A stretch of 64,000 nucleotides of DNA from Candidatus Heimdallarchaeota archaeon (GTDB lineage: Archaea; Asgardarchaeota; Heimdallarchaeia; JABLTI01), in the NCBI GenBank assembly GCA_019058275.1, contig JAHLVW010000083.1:1-64000 (forward strand). Reading direction: 5' to 3'. The translations under genes and the position numbers were made by a program. Shown piece after piece: positions 25,990 to 34,822 of the stretch (positions within the stretch are counted from its first letter, which is position 1; each line of letters opens with the position of its first letter). The notes under the pieces are model-generated. The model was not told the origin of the DNA and ran no database searches. It was given only the letters and a program-made list of their open reading frames with translations.

Positions 25990-27927
25990 CTAATTACCAT
26001 AAAAGTTCCTAGTAATTTCTGTTACTCTACCAGTTTCATATTCTAATGGATGAGTGTTTTGCTTTAACCATAAAGGCAAGAATTTTAATGTGTAATTGTG
26101 ACCAAATCTATAATCCAAGAAGATAATTAAGCCCCGATCATTGATTGAACGAACAGGTCGACCAGCAGCTTGACAAGCTCTTCTAATAGCGGGAATTATG
26201 TAACCATACTCTCTTCCCTTTTTGTAAAACTGATCGTCTAAATAAGCAATTTGGGATTCAATTCTTGTTGTTGGCCTAGCATAAGGGATACCTACTATAA
26301 TACAGGTGTTCATTTGCTCACCAGGAAAATCAGCTCCTTCTGAACTTCTTCCTCCAAGTACGCCTAGCAGTGTAGCACCACCCTTAGATGATAACCTCTT
26401 GAATTCATTAACTAGCCGATCATTAGCTGATGCAGTCATTTTTCTTGTTTCATAGAATAACGGTTTTTCCAGCAATCTTTCCAAACCAGCATCTAGTAAG
26501 CTATTCATAACAACATATGAAGCTGCAAAAATACCTGTATTTGCTGGAGTGTTGTTCGCAGCTTCGGCTATAACTTCACACATTTTTCTATAGTTTTCAG
26601 GTGTTCGATCACTAAGTTTTGTGCTCAGTTTATTGACAATGTATCCTTGTACATTGCTTTCGGTATAAGGTGAATCTAATACTTCTTTGACTAATGGTAA
26701 ACTATCCATACCAACAATTTTCGAATAAGCATCTATGGGGTCTATTGTTCCAGAAATATGCACACTCTTGTATACATATTCAAACACTCTCTTTGTTGTG
26801 AACCTTGCATCTAATGAAACAACCTCATATTTTACACCCCGACCTTCACCTCTAGTCTGGTAATTTGTTAATAAATGCAAGAATTCTGAACGGTTTTTTG
26901 TGACAATTAATTTACGTAAGAATTGCCCGATACGATGAATATAGGATCGGGGGGGTTTATTTCGGGCTAAGTATTCTCTCTGTATTTTCATTCCTGCACT
27001 AATAAACTTGTCAGCATAATCAAGATCAATTGTCATATCTACTTCTCGAGACATTTTCATAAGAAGATCTTTAGCATCTATTTTTATCTCGATATCCATT
27101 CTTTGCTTATTCTCTTCTAAATGCTCTGCTAGAAACCTAACTAATCGCAAAAATTCGTGCTTACTAAAAGCTTTCACTTCTTTCAAAGCTTGCCTTACAG
27201 AATAGAGACTTAATTGATCACTTGAGATATTAATGGATGTATCAATTATATTATGACATTCATCAACAATTAGCAAGATTTCATCCATTGCTCTAGAGAC
27301 TTTATTCATAAAAACTTCACGAATAGATGGATTGAAAATGTACTGATAGCTTGCTGCGATAACATCAACATCTTCAATTAATTTCAAAATCAATTCATAA
27401 GGGCAGATTCTACTTTCCTCACATAAATCATTAATCTCTGTACTTGAGGAAGGAATTGTTTTGAGCACTTTCAGCACATTTTTCATGTGAGGGAGAGTCT
27501 CAGACATGCGATTATGATATTCACACTTTCTTAATTTTTTTAATTGTCCACAAAGAACAGATGCTGTTGCTGCATCATCAGCATGCTTTTGAACTAAAGG
27601 GTGTGGACACATCTCCCTTCTTCCTCGTAAAGAAACTCCACTGATAGGTGTTGTTTTTGCAATTTCCTTTAATTCAGCAATCACCCGATCTGCTTGTTTG
27701 TTAGTTCTACAAACATGAATAATCTGCAATTCCTTTTCACGTGCAATAGGAATACATGAAGTCAATGTGGCTACTGTTTTTCCTAAACCATTAGCTCCTT
27801 CAATAATGACATTTTTACCGGATTTCAATGAAGAATAAGTAGTATAGATTAGCTTATCTTGGATAGGTCTTATTCTTTCATATGGAAAAATTTCAGTAAT
27901 TTCTTTAGGGATTTTTATAGAAGTCAT
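25990..27927 (-). CDS. XPD/Rad3-type DNA helicase with Fe-S cluster
   Basis: A 645-residue superfamily 2 helicase. Motif I is GANGLGKT (near residue 45) and motif II is DECH (near residue 220). Four cysteines lie between them (MCPH, VLCGQ, KCEYH, RICPY), the Fe-S domain of XPD helicases. Late motifs appear in LLGVLGGRSSEGADFPG and ACQAAGRPVRS. XPD unwinds DNA 5' to 3' in repair. The gene is convergent with priS, 9 bases apart. Confidence 0.93.
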   Translation of the reverse strand: MTSIKIPKEITEIFPYERIRPIQDKLIYTTYSSLKSGKNVIIEGANGLGKTVATLTSCIPIAREKELQIIHVCRTNKQADRVIAELKEIAKTTPISGVSLRGRREMCPHPLVQKHADDAATASVLCGQLKKLRKCEYHNRMSETLPHMKNVLKVLKTIPSSSTEINDLCEESRICPYELILKLIEDVDVIAASYQYIFNPSIREVFMNKVSRAMDEILLIVDECHNIIDTSINISSDQLSLYSVRQALKEVKAFSKHEFLRLVRFLAEHLEENKQRMDIEIKIDAKDLLMKMSREVDMTIDLDYADKFISAGMKIQREYLARNKPPRSYIHRIGQFLRKLIVTKNRSEFLHLLTNYQTRGEGRGVKYEVVSLDARFTTKRVFEYVYKSVHISGTIDPIDAYSKIVGMDSLPLVKEVLDSPYTESNVQGYIVNKLSTKLSDRTPENYRKMCEVIAEAANNTPANTGIFAASYVVMNSLLDAGLERLLEKPLFYETRKMTASANDRLVNEFKRLSSKGGATLLGVLGGRSSEGADFPGEQMNTCIIVGIPYARPTTRIESQIAYLDDQFYKKGREYGYIIPAIRRACQAAGRPVRSINDRGLIIFLDYRFGHNYTLKFLPLWLKQNTHPLEYETGRVTEITRNFYGN

Positions 27928-28049
27928 TCTATCTTATTCCAATTACATGTGTTTTTTTGTAGGTTTCTGTTCAACTCTACTAATTTTAATCTTTGTATTA
28001 TCTTTAGGAAACTAATAAATGATACATTAAGAACTTAGAGTTTAGGATT

Positions 28050-28583
28050 TTAAAACCAATTCAAAATCGATGGTTCTTGGTAAAGCGGGAAACCAAAATC
28101 CTCGAAAACCTTAGAAAGGTAATCAAATCTTGAAACGTAGAGTAAAATATTTCCTGCAATTTGTTCTCTGAAAGGTATTCCCTGTATGTGTTTATTTTTA
28201 GCAAAGAAATGTTGAGAGACTTTGCGATAAGTGAAATGAGCATCCTTTGTTAGGACTAGAATACCAAGAAATTTATCACGAATCTTTTTGGAGCTTTTAT
28301 GCCATTTGTCAGAAGATTCTTTTCTCAATGCTTCTTCCATGGCATACTCAATCAAATAATCAATTATTTGCTTACAAAAATCAGATTCTTTTTTTCGAGT
28401 CACATTTTGCCAGTTTTTTACTTCTACAATAACATGCAAGACTTCATTTCCGATTTTTCTTTGGGCTAAAATATCCATTCTCTTTCCACTTTTTAGAGAA
28501 ACTTCTTCCTTTGTTCCAAAGTAGTGTTTCTCTAGAAATTCTGCTACTGATTTTTGTGCAATTTTCCAATCATCTGTTTTCAA
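28050..28583 (-). CDS. PD-(D/E)XK endonuclease-like protein
   Basis: A 177-residue protein with a restriction-endonuclease-like core: an early helix (KSVAEFLEKHYFG), then GKRMDILAQ supplying the acidic residue and HVIVEVKNW supplying E-x-K. That spacing matches Mrr/RecB-like and archaeal Holliday-junction-type nucleases. The rest is helical and aromatic-rich. It stands alone upstream of the helicase gene on the same strand. Target unknown. Confidence 0.7.
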   Translation of the reverse strand: MKTDDWKIAQKSVAEFLEKHYFGTKEEVSLKSGKRMDILAQRKIGNEVLHVIVEVKNWQNVTRKKESDFCKQIIDYLIEYAMEEALRKESSDKWHKSSKKIRDKFLGILVLTKDAHFTYRKVSQHFFAKNKHIQGIPFREQIAGNILLYVSRFDYLSKVFEDFGFPLYQEPSILNWF

Positions 28584-28650
28584 TGTCTACACCTCTGTAA
28601 ATCTAAGGAAATTGCTAATACAATCTGTTTATACAAAATGATTAGTGAAT

Positions 28651-29292
28651 CTATTTTGCAGATATTTTTTCAAGAATTTTAGTGATGTTTCCATCTATTT
28701 TCTCAATGTACTTTAAAGCATCATCTAATTCTGTAGATCTATATACTGCCATTACAGCTAGTCTTCTTTGTGGATCTTTAGGTAGAGGTTGAATTGTTAT
28801 TTGGATAAACTCCTCAGGAAATTTCCCAGAACCAGATGCTAAAGTAATTCCATGTGGGTATAATTCTTTACCACTAAAACTCAAGTTTGAAACATCTGAA
28901 ATATATAATTTGTTTATGAATTCTTTAACTGGTACTGGTGAAAAAACTTCGATTTTTGCGTTTATATCCATTAGCACTGTTGCTGTCATTGCTTCGTCAC
29001 CTAGAACTTTCTCGTAAAAGTCATAAGCATCTCTAAAAAGTGGTAAAACGTTTTCACTAGGTTGTGCATCTATAACGAACCCTTTGCTAGAGAAAACGAT
29101 TAGTGATTGTGGATTTGTTTTAGGACGGAAAAGATATTCCTTTAATGGTCCTTTTGGTGTTGGAATTTGCCTTGTCTGCTTTGTATAGTCTCTTCTGGCA
29201 GCAATATCTGCAACTGCTTCAGCATCAACATCTGGACCAACATGAATTAAATGTTTAAACACAACGTGAGATCGTTCTACTCTGAATGACAT
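28651..29292 (-). CDS. Unknown conserved-looking protein
   Basis: A 213-residue soluble protein with alternating strands and helices and no cysteines or membrane segments. It opens MSFRVERSHVVFKHLIHVGP and has a later segment NLSFSGKELYPHGITLASGSG. I do not recognise the family. It sits between the nuclease and the CDP-alcohol transferase genes on the same strand with 67-77 base gaps. The codon pattern is normal for the window. Confidence 0.65.
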   Translation of the reverse strand: MSFRVERSHVVFKHLIHVGPDVDAEAVADIAARRDYTKQTRQIPTPKGPLKEYLFRPKTNPQSLIVFSSKGFVIDAQPSENVLPLFRDAYDFYEKVLGDEAMTATVLMDINAKIEVFSPVPVKEFINKLYISDVSNLSFSGKELYPHGITLASGSGKFPEEFIQITIQPLPKDPQRRLAVMAVYRSTELDDALKYIEKIDGNITKILEKISAK

Positions 29293-29369
29293 TTTTATTC
29301 TGCTCCTAAGCTACACTTAGTTCTACATCTCTATTTTGTTATTATAGAAATAAAATTTGCTATAAATAA

Positions 29370-30104
29370 CTAATTTGCTTTAGCAATATCACTTTCTTCT
29401 GTTTCATCTACCTTTTCTGTTTCATCGTCATTTCCTATTTCAGTCATTAATTTTCTTATGTAGAACATTCTTTGGATAGTGGTGATAAATGACAGTAATC
29501 CTACAAGTATAATTGCTAAAATCAACGCGACATTAAACCAATGATAGAGAATGTTACCAATGATCAAGATGATGAGTTTTTCTCTGCGTTCCATAATGCC
29601 TACGCTTTCCATAGTTACTTGAGCAACGCTTTCTCCTCGTGCTCGAGAATAACTAGCGAATATCATACCTGCAAAGCAAAACAAACACCATACACTAACT
29701 GGTATAGCTGATATTCCAGACCAATACTGTTCTAGAGGTTCGAAAGTATAAACGCCAATGGCTATTCCTATTAAAAAACAAAATTCAGCGAATCTATCCA
29801 TAACAGGATCTAATACTCTTCCAAATTTAGTGGTTTTTCCAGTAGCACGTGCAACAGATCCATCAACAACATCAATAAAACCTGTAAAAAACATTAATGC
29901 AAAACCAATTAACCACCAAAATCTAAATTCACCAACACGTCCATTAAATGAATACATTATAGCTGCTGCTATTGCGAATACTCCTGAGATCAATGTAATT
30001 GCATTAGGTGAAATCCCCATTTTGCCAATGAAGTTTCCAAAAGGTTGCATTAGTTTTTTGTAAGAAGATCTTGTTTTTAATTTAAAATTGCGCCATTTTG
30101 ACAT
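29370..30104 (-). CDS. CDP-alcohol phosphatidyltransferase (archaeal lipid synthesis)
   Basis: A 244-residue membrane enzyme. The signature D-G-x2-A-R-x8-G-x3-D-x3-D is complete in DGSVARATGKTTKFG followed by RVLDPVMDR. About six membrane helices flank it. The family moves a phospho-alcohol onto CDP-activated archaeol; inositol phosphate (archaetidylinositol phosphate synthase) is a likely substrate, with serine or glycerol phosphate alternatives. It has an acidic C-terminal tail rich in Glu/Asp. Confidence 0.88.
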   Translation of the reverse strand: MSKWRNFKLKTRSSYKKLMQPFGNFIGKMGISPNAITLISGVFAIAAAIMYSFNGRVGEFRFWWLIGFALMFFTGFIDVVDGSVARATGKTTKFGRVLDPVMDRFAEFCFLIGIAIGVYTFEPLEQYWSGISAIPVSVWCLFCFAGMIFASYSRARGESVAQVTMESVGIMERREKLIILIIGNILYHWFNVALILAIILVGLLSFITTIQRMFYIRKLMTEIGNDDETEKVDETEESDIAKAN

Positions 30105-30201
30105 GTATAACCACTGTATTTTGAAATATTTAATAGTGATAAAATATCAGTCTTTAAAATGGTTTCTAATCTTTCAACTTTACAAGTAGTAACAAGAAAA
30201 T

Positions 30202-30515
30202 CGTGAAGAAATGTTGTCCCCCGACACACTAACACACTAGTATCATAGAGAAGAGTTGTTCTTTCTCAACTGTGTTCTCTCGAGGCGGGAGTGTGTTTAT
30301 CACTTCTTCGGTTTGAAAGCAGCTTAATTGTGTTGGCGACTCGGGTTGACTATTTCCTCATCGCTAAGCTACAAGCTTACGCTAAGAAATGAGCCGTTTA
30401 AAGCCGTCGATATCCAATCAATGCTTTCATGCGAATCCAGTGTGTGCCTGTCCTTGCATCAACGGTCATTGCAAGAAGAATCCAGCTACCGTCAACCCTC
30501 TGGAAAGGCTTAACC
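30202..30515. ncRNA. GC-rich structured RNA candidate, class unknown
   Basis: This block is visibly richer in G and C than the genome around it, lacks a convincing reading frame and is full of complementary segments. GGGTTGAC (30343-30350) pairs exactly with GTCAACCC (30491-30498). CGCTAAGCT-ACA-AGCTTACGCT forms a strong hairpin near 30362-30383. AACACA (30230-30235) pairs with TGTGTT (30329-30334). AGAGAA and TTCTCT enclose a GTTG/CAAC hairpin at 30247-30280. SRP RNA and RNase P RNA are natural guesses by length, but I could not place the conserved cores of either on either strand, so strand and identity are open. Confidence 0.5.
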
Positions 30516-30613
30516 TATCATCAGTACTATATTATGACAAAAACACTATTAATTTTTTTTTATATAAATGAAAAAAAATGGAGAAATTTTGTGGAGTAAA
30601 ACTAAAAACTAGC

Positions 30614-31168
30614 TTATTCTTGAGATGCTCCACAATTATTGCAAAAACTGTCTCCAGGTTTAATCATTGAACCACAGTATGGACAAAATCCTTGATCTGG
30701 TAAAGATTTATAGGTTTTAGCAATATTAGCTTCATGTTCTGGTAATCCAGAGGAAGAAACTGGTATTACAGCCATTGGTGATTGACCCTTTACTTCTAAA
30801 ACAAAAACATCACCAGTCTCTGGGTCAAAGGAAGCCTTTAGTCTACCTTCAGTTCGTAAATCGACTAGTACTTCTTTTACTTCTTTTTCTTTCATATTTA
30901 GTTCGTTTGCTAATTGCTTCATACTAACTCGTTCATATGATTTTAGTGCCTCTAGCAGTTTTTCTCTATTATATCTATAGGTGAAAATGTTAGAAATTCC
31001 AGCAATTAAAATGATACTGCCTGGAATCAAAAGCCAATATGAACCAGGAATATCTCTACCAAATCTTATTTGGAAAACTAAAGCAACAGTTCCCCATATT
31101 GTTAGTGTTAATCCTATGATTAAGGTCCAGAGATTACCACGACCAATTGATTTCTCAAAGTAACTCAT
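30614..31168 (-). CDS. Membrane protein with winged helix and zinc ribbon
   Basis: A 184-residue protein. Two membrane helices (about residues 12-65) are followed by a winged-helix unit (LLEALKSYERVSMKQLANELNM, then VKEVLVDLRTEGRL), a beta extension, and a C-terminal zinc ribbon with FCPYCGS and FCNNCGAS. The order membrane, wHTH, zinc ribbon is a common archaeal membrane-bound regulator build. It may recruit nucleic acid or proteins to the membrane; partner unknown. Confidence 0.8.
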   Translation of the reverse strand: MSYFEKSIGRGNLWTLIIGLTLTIWGTVALVFQIRFGRDIPGSYWLLIPGSIILIAGISNIFTYRYNREKLLEALKSYERVSMKQLANELNMKEKEVKEVLVDLRTEGRLKASFDPETGDVFVLEVKGQSPMAVIPVSSSGLPEHEANIAKTYKSLPDQGFCPYCGSMIKPGDSFCNNCGASQE

Positions 31169-31383
31169 TAACTTATCAACCTAATTATGTTCTATTTTTA
31201 TCTGGATAATCATTTGATTAAAAGGTATCTAATTAATTTTGAGTAGTTGGATTGACCGAAAACCTTGAAAAGCGTATGTGCTGAGAGGCACTGGTTTAAA
31301 TAGACGTGTAATATTGAGTTATTTTAACCTTAAACGTAACCTTTATTATTACGAAGATTTATAATTATCTCGTGGTAAAAATT

Positions 31384-32841
31384 ATGTCCGAAAAACTAGA
31401 ACAATTCCTAAAAGGATTAAAAAAGAAATCTACTCCATCTTATAACACAAACATTACTAGATATCTAAAATGGAGAAGCATAGATGTTGACCAACTTGTC
31501 GCAAGTGGTTTAAATGAAGATGAACACTTTCAAAAATTTCTATCTGATTCGAAAGTGGCACTCAAAGAAACAAGCAAGAAAACAATTGTTAGCATGGTTA
31601 AAACCTTCATGATTTTTCTTGGAGTTCCATTTAAGAAGCACTATTACAAAAAACAACCACTGGCATTTGAAGACGATATTGTTATGAAGAGATTTCTACG
31701 CAAAGTTGGTGAATCTGAAGGAACAAAAAGAAATGCAAATAGACAGATTGCTAAATACTGTAAATTTAGAAACATGAATCCTTCAGAATTAATTGAAGAA
31801 ACAAAAAATATTTCTGAAGAAGAAGTTGAAGACTACATACACGATTTCGCAGATACAATTAATGCAAAAACAAAATACTATACAATTTCTACTTTACTTC
31901 GATTCTATCGTTTAATAGGAAGAATACACATTGAACTACCAAATCTTACAAGAAAGAATGGTAAGAAATTAATGTTAACAGGTAAAACACTTGTTGATAA
32001 AAATCTTATAAGAAAATTATTAGAAGTTGCCGACTTGCGAGATTCAATGGTAATTATGACCTGTTTTGAATCTGGAATGAACGGTGTAGATATGGTCAGT
32101 TTGAATTACAGCGATCTAAAACCATTTCTAAACATTAGTAATCCAAACGATGTTAATGATGTTGCTGTTATTGTTCACACTAGAACAAAAACTAATGTTG
32201 AATTCCTAGCATGTTTTGGAAAACAGAGCCTGCGACTAATCAGTAAGTGGTTACAAATAGTATCCGCAACACTTGACAAAGAAATAAAAGATGATATGCC
32301 AATTTTTACTCAGAAAGAATTTCCATTTCAACGGTTGAGCAATAAAACAATTTCAAACATTCTAACTAGATTGTGTAATTATAACAATTTAGGATTTCAT
32401 GTCACAACTGCCGATTTTAGAAATAGTTTCAATACACGTGCAAAGAAGATGCTAAAGCACTATGATAAAGAATTAATGATGGGACATGTTGGTGGAATTG
32501 AAAGAGCCTATGATATTTCTGATTTAGAATACTTCAATGAAGAGTATCGTAAAGCATGTGGAATTCTTTTCGACCTAACTTATGATTATGAAAAATTTGA
32601 AGACCTAGAAAGTGAACTACTGCGATTAGGAAATAGAAACAGAGAACTTGAACAAACACTGCTTGGGTTAAAAGAACAGTATGACCCAGTTATTGAGGAT
32701 CTAATCAAGAAAATGGAAGAGCAAACAAAATTAATACAAGAATTACAACAAAATCAATTTGACCAATATCAACAAGAAGAAGCGGAAATGGCACAAGAAT
32801 GGGATGATGAGAAAAAGAGAATTAAAGAGGAAGAAGATTAA
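31384..32841 (+). CDS. Divergent tyrosine recombinase with two core-binding domains
   Basis: About 485 residues from ATG at 31384 (GTG 31372 adds four). Two SAM-like core-binding units occupy residues about 1-80 and 95-180. The catalytic part has ESGMNGVDMVSLNYSDL, where the first Arg of the usual GLR reads Asn. It also has TTADFRNSFNTR, keeping the second Arg but with Ala for the first His, then LMMGHVGG with the second His, and several Tyr around EYFNEEY. The C-terminus is a charged coiled coil. The lost Arg suggests a recombinase fold kept for DNA binding, or weak activity. It faces an operon of small charged genes. Confidence 0.75.
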   Translation: MSEKLEQFLKGLKKKSTPSYNTNITRYLKWRSIDVDQLVASGLNEDEHFQKFLSDSKVALKETSKKTIVSMVKTFMIFLGVPFKKHYYKKQPLAFEDDIVMKRFLRKVGESEGTKRNANRQIAKYCKFRNMNPSELIEETKNISEEEVEDYIHDFADTINAKTKYYTISTLLRFYRLIGRIHIELPNLTRKNGKKLMLTGKTLVDKNLIRKLLEVADLRDSMVIMTCFESGMNGVDMVSLNYSDLKPFLNISNPNDVNDVAVIVHTRTKTNVEFLACFGKQSLRLISKWLQIVSATLDKEIKDDMPIFTQKEFPFQRLSNKTISNILTRLCNYNNLGFHVTTADFRNSFNTRAKKMLKHYDKELMMGHVGGIERAYDISDLEYFNEEYRKACGILFDLTYDYEKFEDLESELLRLGNRNRELEQTLLGLKEQYDPVIEDLIKKMEEQTKLIQELQQNQFDQYQQEEAEMAQEWDDEKKRIKEEED

Positions 32842-32866
32842 ATTAAACTTCCTCAATTATTATTTT

Positions 32867-33097
32867 TTAAAAAATCTTTCTTCCTTTAATCTTTTTCCTG
32901 AGTTCTTCTGCTCTTCTTTTATCTTCTTCTCTTTGTTTTATTTTTAGATGATTTAAGTAATCATCTTGTTCTTTTGGTTCTTGCATGTTGTTTAATTTAT
33001 CAACATCTTCGTTCTCAATAATGAGAACACACTTTTTAACAGCATTTGTGCCATTATTTTGTTTGTTTTGCTTTTCATAAATATACCAATAAGGCAT
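32867..33097 (-). CDS. Small charged protein, last gene of a minus-strand operon
   Basis: 76 residues from ATG at 33097, with a GAGGTG ribosome site just upstream; the GTG at 33109 overlaps that site and is unlikely to be the start. The N-terminus MPYWYIYEK is aromatic; the C-terminal half is a Lys/Glu/Arg helix. No family recognised. The 3' end is convergent with the recombinase gene, 25 bases away. Confidence 0.55.
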   Translation of the reverse strand: MPYWYIYEKQNKQNNGTNAVKKCVLIIENEDVDKLNNMQEPKEQDDYLNHLKIKQREEDKRRAEELRKKIKGRKIF

Positions 33098-33233
33098 TGT
33101 CTTTTTCACCTCAATTTAATTTGTTTGGTGTTTCGACAATGCTCGATTTCTAATTCGTCAACCAACAACTTCACAACTAGTATTTAAGTTTGTATAGTAA
33201 AAGTATCCGCAGATTAGAAAAAGAAATCTTCCA

Positions 33234-33503
33234 CTATTTTTTCCGTTTTCGTTTTGTTAGAAATGTATCAGAATTTTCTGCTTCTAAAACTCTCTTCCTT
33301 TCAAACAATCTCACTGTTTTCTTGTATTTGTTCTGATATTCTTTATCTGCTTGTCCCAATAGTTCATCTATTAGTGCTACAGTCCAACCTCTTTTTAGAA
33401 GTTCAGTTTTCGTGTAATGTGTTAAATCATATTCGAAATGAATTGAATTTACATGTGTTTTTCCGTCATAAAATTTTATTTCTGTATATCTTTTTTCTTT
33501 CAT
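33234..33503 (-). CDS. Small basic protein of the same operon
   Basis: 89 residues. ATG at 33503 is preceded by GAGGAGA at good spacing, which supports real translation. It has a short beta-like start (YTEIKFYDGKTHV), a helix GWTVALIDELLGQADKE, and a very basic end (TKRKRKK). It could bind DNA. Family unknown. Confidence 0.6.
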   Translation of the reverse strand: MKEKRYTEIKFYDGKTHVNSIHFEYDLTHYTKTELLKRGWTVALIDELLGQADKEYQNKYKKTVRLFERKRVLEAENSDTFLTKRKRKK

Positions 33504-33593
33504 TTTTTAAACTCTCCTCATTTTTTCTGATTACTCATATTTTTCTCTAACAAGTTTCTTAAGATATTTATTTTCTTTTGTATTTGGAACCGA

Positions 33594-33710
33594 TCACACT
33601 AATCTTAATAATTCTTTGTCAATAATAATTTCTGGGAATTTTTCCTTTAATTCTTTTTCAAGTCTTTTAAGTTTCCTAGACTTCTTATTTTTTTCTTTTA
33701 ATTCACTCAT
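33594..33710 (-). CDS. Tiny 38-residue charged protein
   Basis: ATG at 33710 lies 4 bases after the stop of the preceding gene, with GAGGAA just upstream. It encodes MSELKEKNKKSRKLKRLEKE and a further 18 residues, ending FPEIIIDKELLRLV, stop at 33594. The spacing and ribosome site support coupling with its neighbours. It is a charged single helix; function unknown. Confidence 0.5.
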   Translation of the reverse strand: MSELKEKNKKSRKLKRLEKELKEKFPEIIIDKELLRLV

Positions 33711-33713
33711 TTT

Positions 33714-33926
33714 TCATTCCTCTCTTAAATTTTTTATCACTTCATCTACTCTTTCAGATAAATTTTGCAAAAGAAGTTTGACCACTTCTTGTTCTCCTGA
33801 TTCTAATGTATCAAATCGTTTCTCATATCTGAAAACCATTAATCCTTTTATTGTTGGTCTGAATCTCTGAAAGACCCAACTTTCATTTTCTTCCTTTTTC
33901 TTCTTTTTTATTTTTTTCTTCATCAT
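33714..33926 (-). CDS. Small basic protein, first gene of the minus-strand operon
   Basis: About 70 residues from ATG at 33926, preceded by TAAGGT; the frame is open to 33995 but the extra part lacks a ribosome site. It begins with a lysine-rich run (MMKKKIKKKKKEEN), then WVFQRFRPTIKGLMVFRYEKRF and a charged helix. Proposed role is DNA or recombinase binding, by composition only. Confidence 0.55.
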   Translation of the reverse strand: MMKKKIKKKKKEENESWVFQRFRPTIKGLMVFRYEKRFDTLESGEQEVVKLLLQNLSERVDEVIKNLREE

Positions 33927-33952
33927 TTTAATTACCTTACAAGTTAATTTTT

Positions 33953-33975
33953 GGGAGATCTCACTTGGTTCTCCC
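33953..33975. promoter_or_regulatory. Inverted repeat before the small-protein operon
   Basis: GGGAGA (33953-33958) and TCTCCC (33970-33975) form a six-pair stem with an 11-base loop, about 27 bases upstream of the first operon gene. It may be a leader hairpin or an operator. No factor can be named. Confidence 0.35.
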
Positions 33976-34141
33976 AGACCATTTCTCATCCCCAATTTCC
34001 TTTTCCTTGAGGGAGTTTGATTCTTAAAGGAACATCTTAATATCCACCTCTTAAATCTTATCTTTTTTTGAATAAATCAACCATTAATTCTTTAATCAAA
34101 TCATCATTTGTTTAATAAAAAAAATATTTCTTTATTCAACT

Positions 34142-34155
34142 AAACCTTTATATAA
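34142..34155 (+). promoter_or_regulatory. TATA box with BRE-like purines
   Basis: AAACC followed by TTTATATAA matches an archaeal BRE/TATA pair. It lies about 65-75 bases upstream of the H1-like gene start at 34217, giving a leader of roughly 40 bases with a GGAG ribosome site. Confidence 0.55.
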
Positions 34156-34216
34156 TAATGAATCCATTGTTTCTGTGTTGGTGAACCGACAAAAATAAAT
34201 CTTGGAGAAAAATGCG

Positions 34217-34600
34217 ATGTCAAAAACAACATCCTCTAAAACAAAGAGCAAGAACACTGCTAAAAAAGCAGGTAACAAATCAACTGGTAAAAAACCAGTC
34301 GATAAAGCAACCAAGAAGAAAGTTGCAAAACCTAAGAAGGAAAAGTTTGTTCCAAAAGTGACAACAAATGATAAAGGTGAAAAGATCGTCACCACTAAAG
34401 GTGGACGAATTTGGACACGCAAGGAAAATATCAAATTCTTTGGTATAGAATTACAACGTGCAAATTCATCTGTAAGCAGACTTCTATTAATGGCTCAATC
34501 CAGCAAAAGTAAACAATCCACAGTAGAATTAGAAAAGTGCAAGGAAATCCTTGAACTACTTGATAAAGCAAAAGACATCTTTAATGGTGTCTTTGCTTAA
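34217..34600 (+). CDS. Histone-H1-like lysine-rich protein
   Basis: 127 residues from ATG at 34217, with GGAG at 34204; an upstream TTG at 34202 overlaps that site. The first 55 residues are a Lys/Ala/Thr/Ser tail (for example KNTAKKAGNKSTGKKP) like eukaryotic H1 tails and bacterial Hc1-type proteins. The second half has a short beta segment (KGGRIWTRKE) and helices rich in Ser, Leu and Lys. It probably binds DNA or RNA through charge. The tail composition matches that on the methionine aminopeptidase at 36923-38098. Confidence 0.6.
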   Translation: MSKTTSSKTKSKNTAKKAGNKSTGKKPVDKATKKKVAKPKKEKFVPKVTTNDKGEKIVTTKGGRIWTRKENIKFFGIELQRANSSVSRLLLMAQSSKSKQSTVELEKCKEILELLDKAKDIFNGVFA

Positions 34601-34822
34601 TTTTTTCTTTTTCTGTCTTAACCGAGTATTACCTTAGTTTTTTAAATACTTCATACTCATTTTTGTAAGTGGTTTAATGTGGTGCTGATTTAGTTTTAAA
34701 GTAGCGCAATATGCATTGGTATATTTTAACTAGTAAATATTCGATTATTGCTTTACTTTAAAAGCAAAAATCACAAAGTGTTAAACTTGACAGATTTATA
34801 GCAAGGAGTTAATAGAAAAAAT

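Noticed and set aside
30202-30515. SRP RNA or RNase P RNA assignment
   Set aside because: A short AGCAGC and a GAGGAAATAGTC-like stretch (minus strand) resemble parts of each, but the rest of the conserved cores and their pairings do not follow.
30328-30571. Two small plus-strand frames, one with several cysteines (CACPCINGHC)
   Set aside because: They lie inside the GC-rich block with strong internal pairing, lack ribosome sites and have no coding bias; a structured RNA explains the sequence better.
31250-31340. Possible C/D-box RNA upstream of the recombinase
   Set aside because: GTGC/GCAC form a small hairpin and a CTGA is present, but no C box (TGATGA) could be found at the right distance.
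33254-33550. Plus-strand hydrophobic frame opposite the small-protein operon
   Set aside because: It is the complement of lysine-rich genes on the minus strand, which have good ribosome sites.
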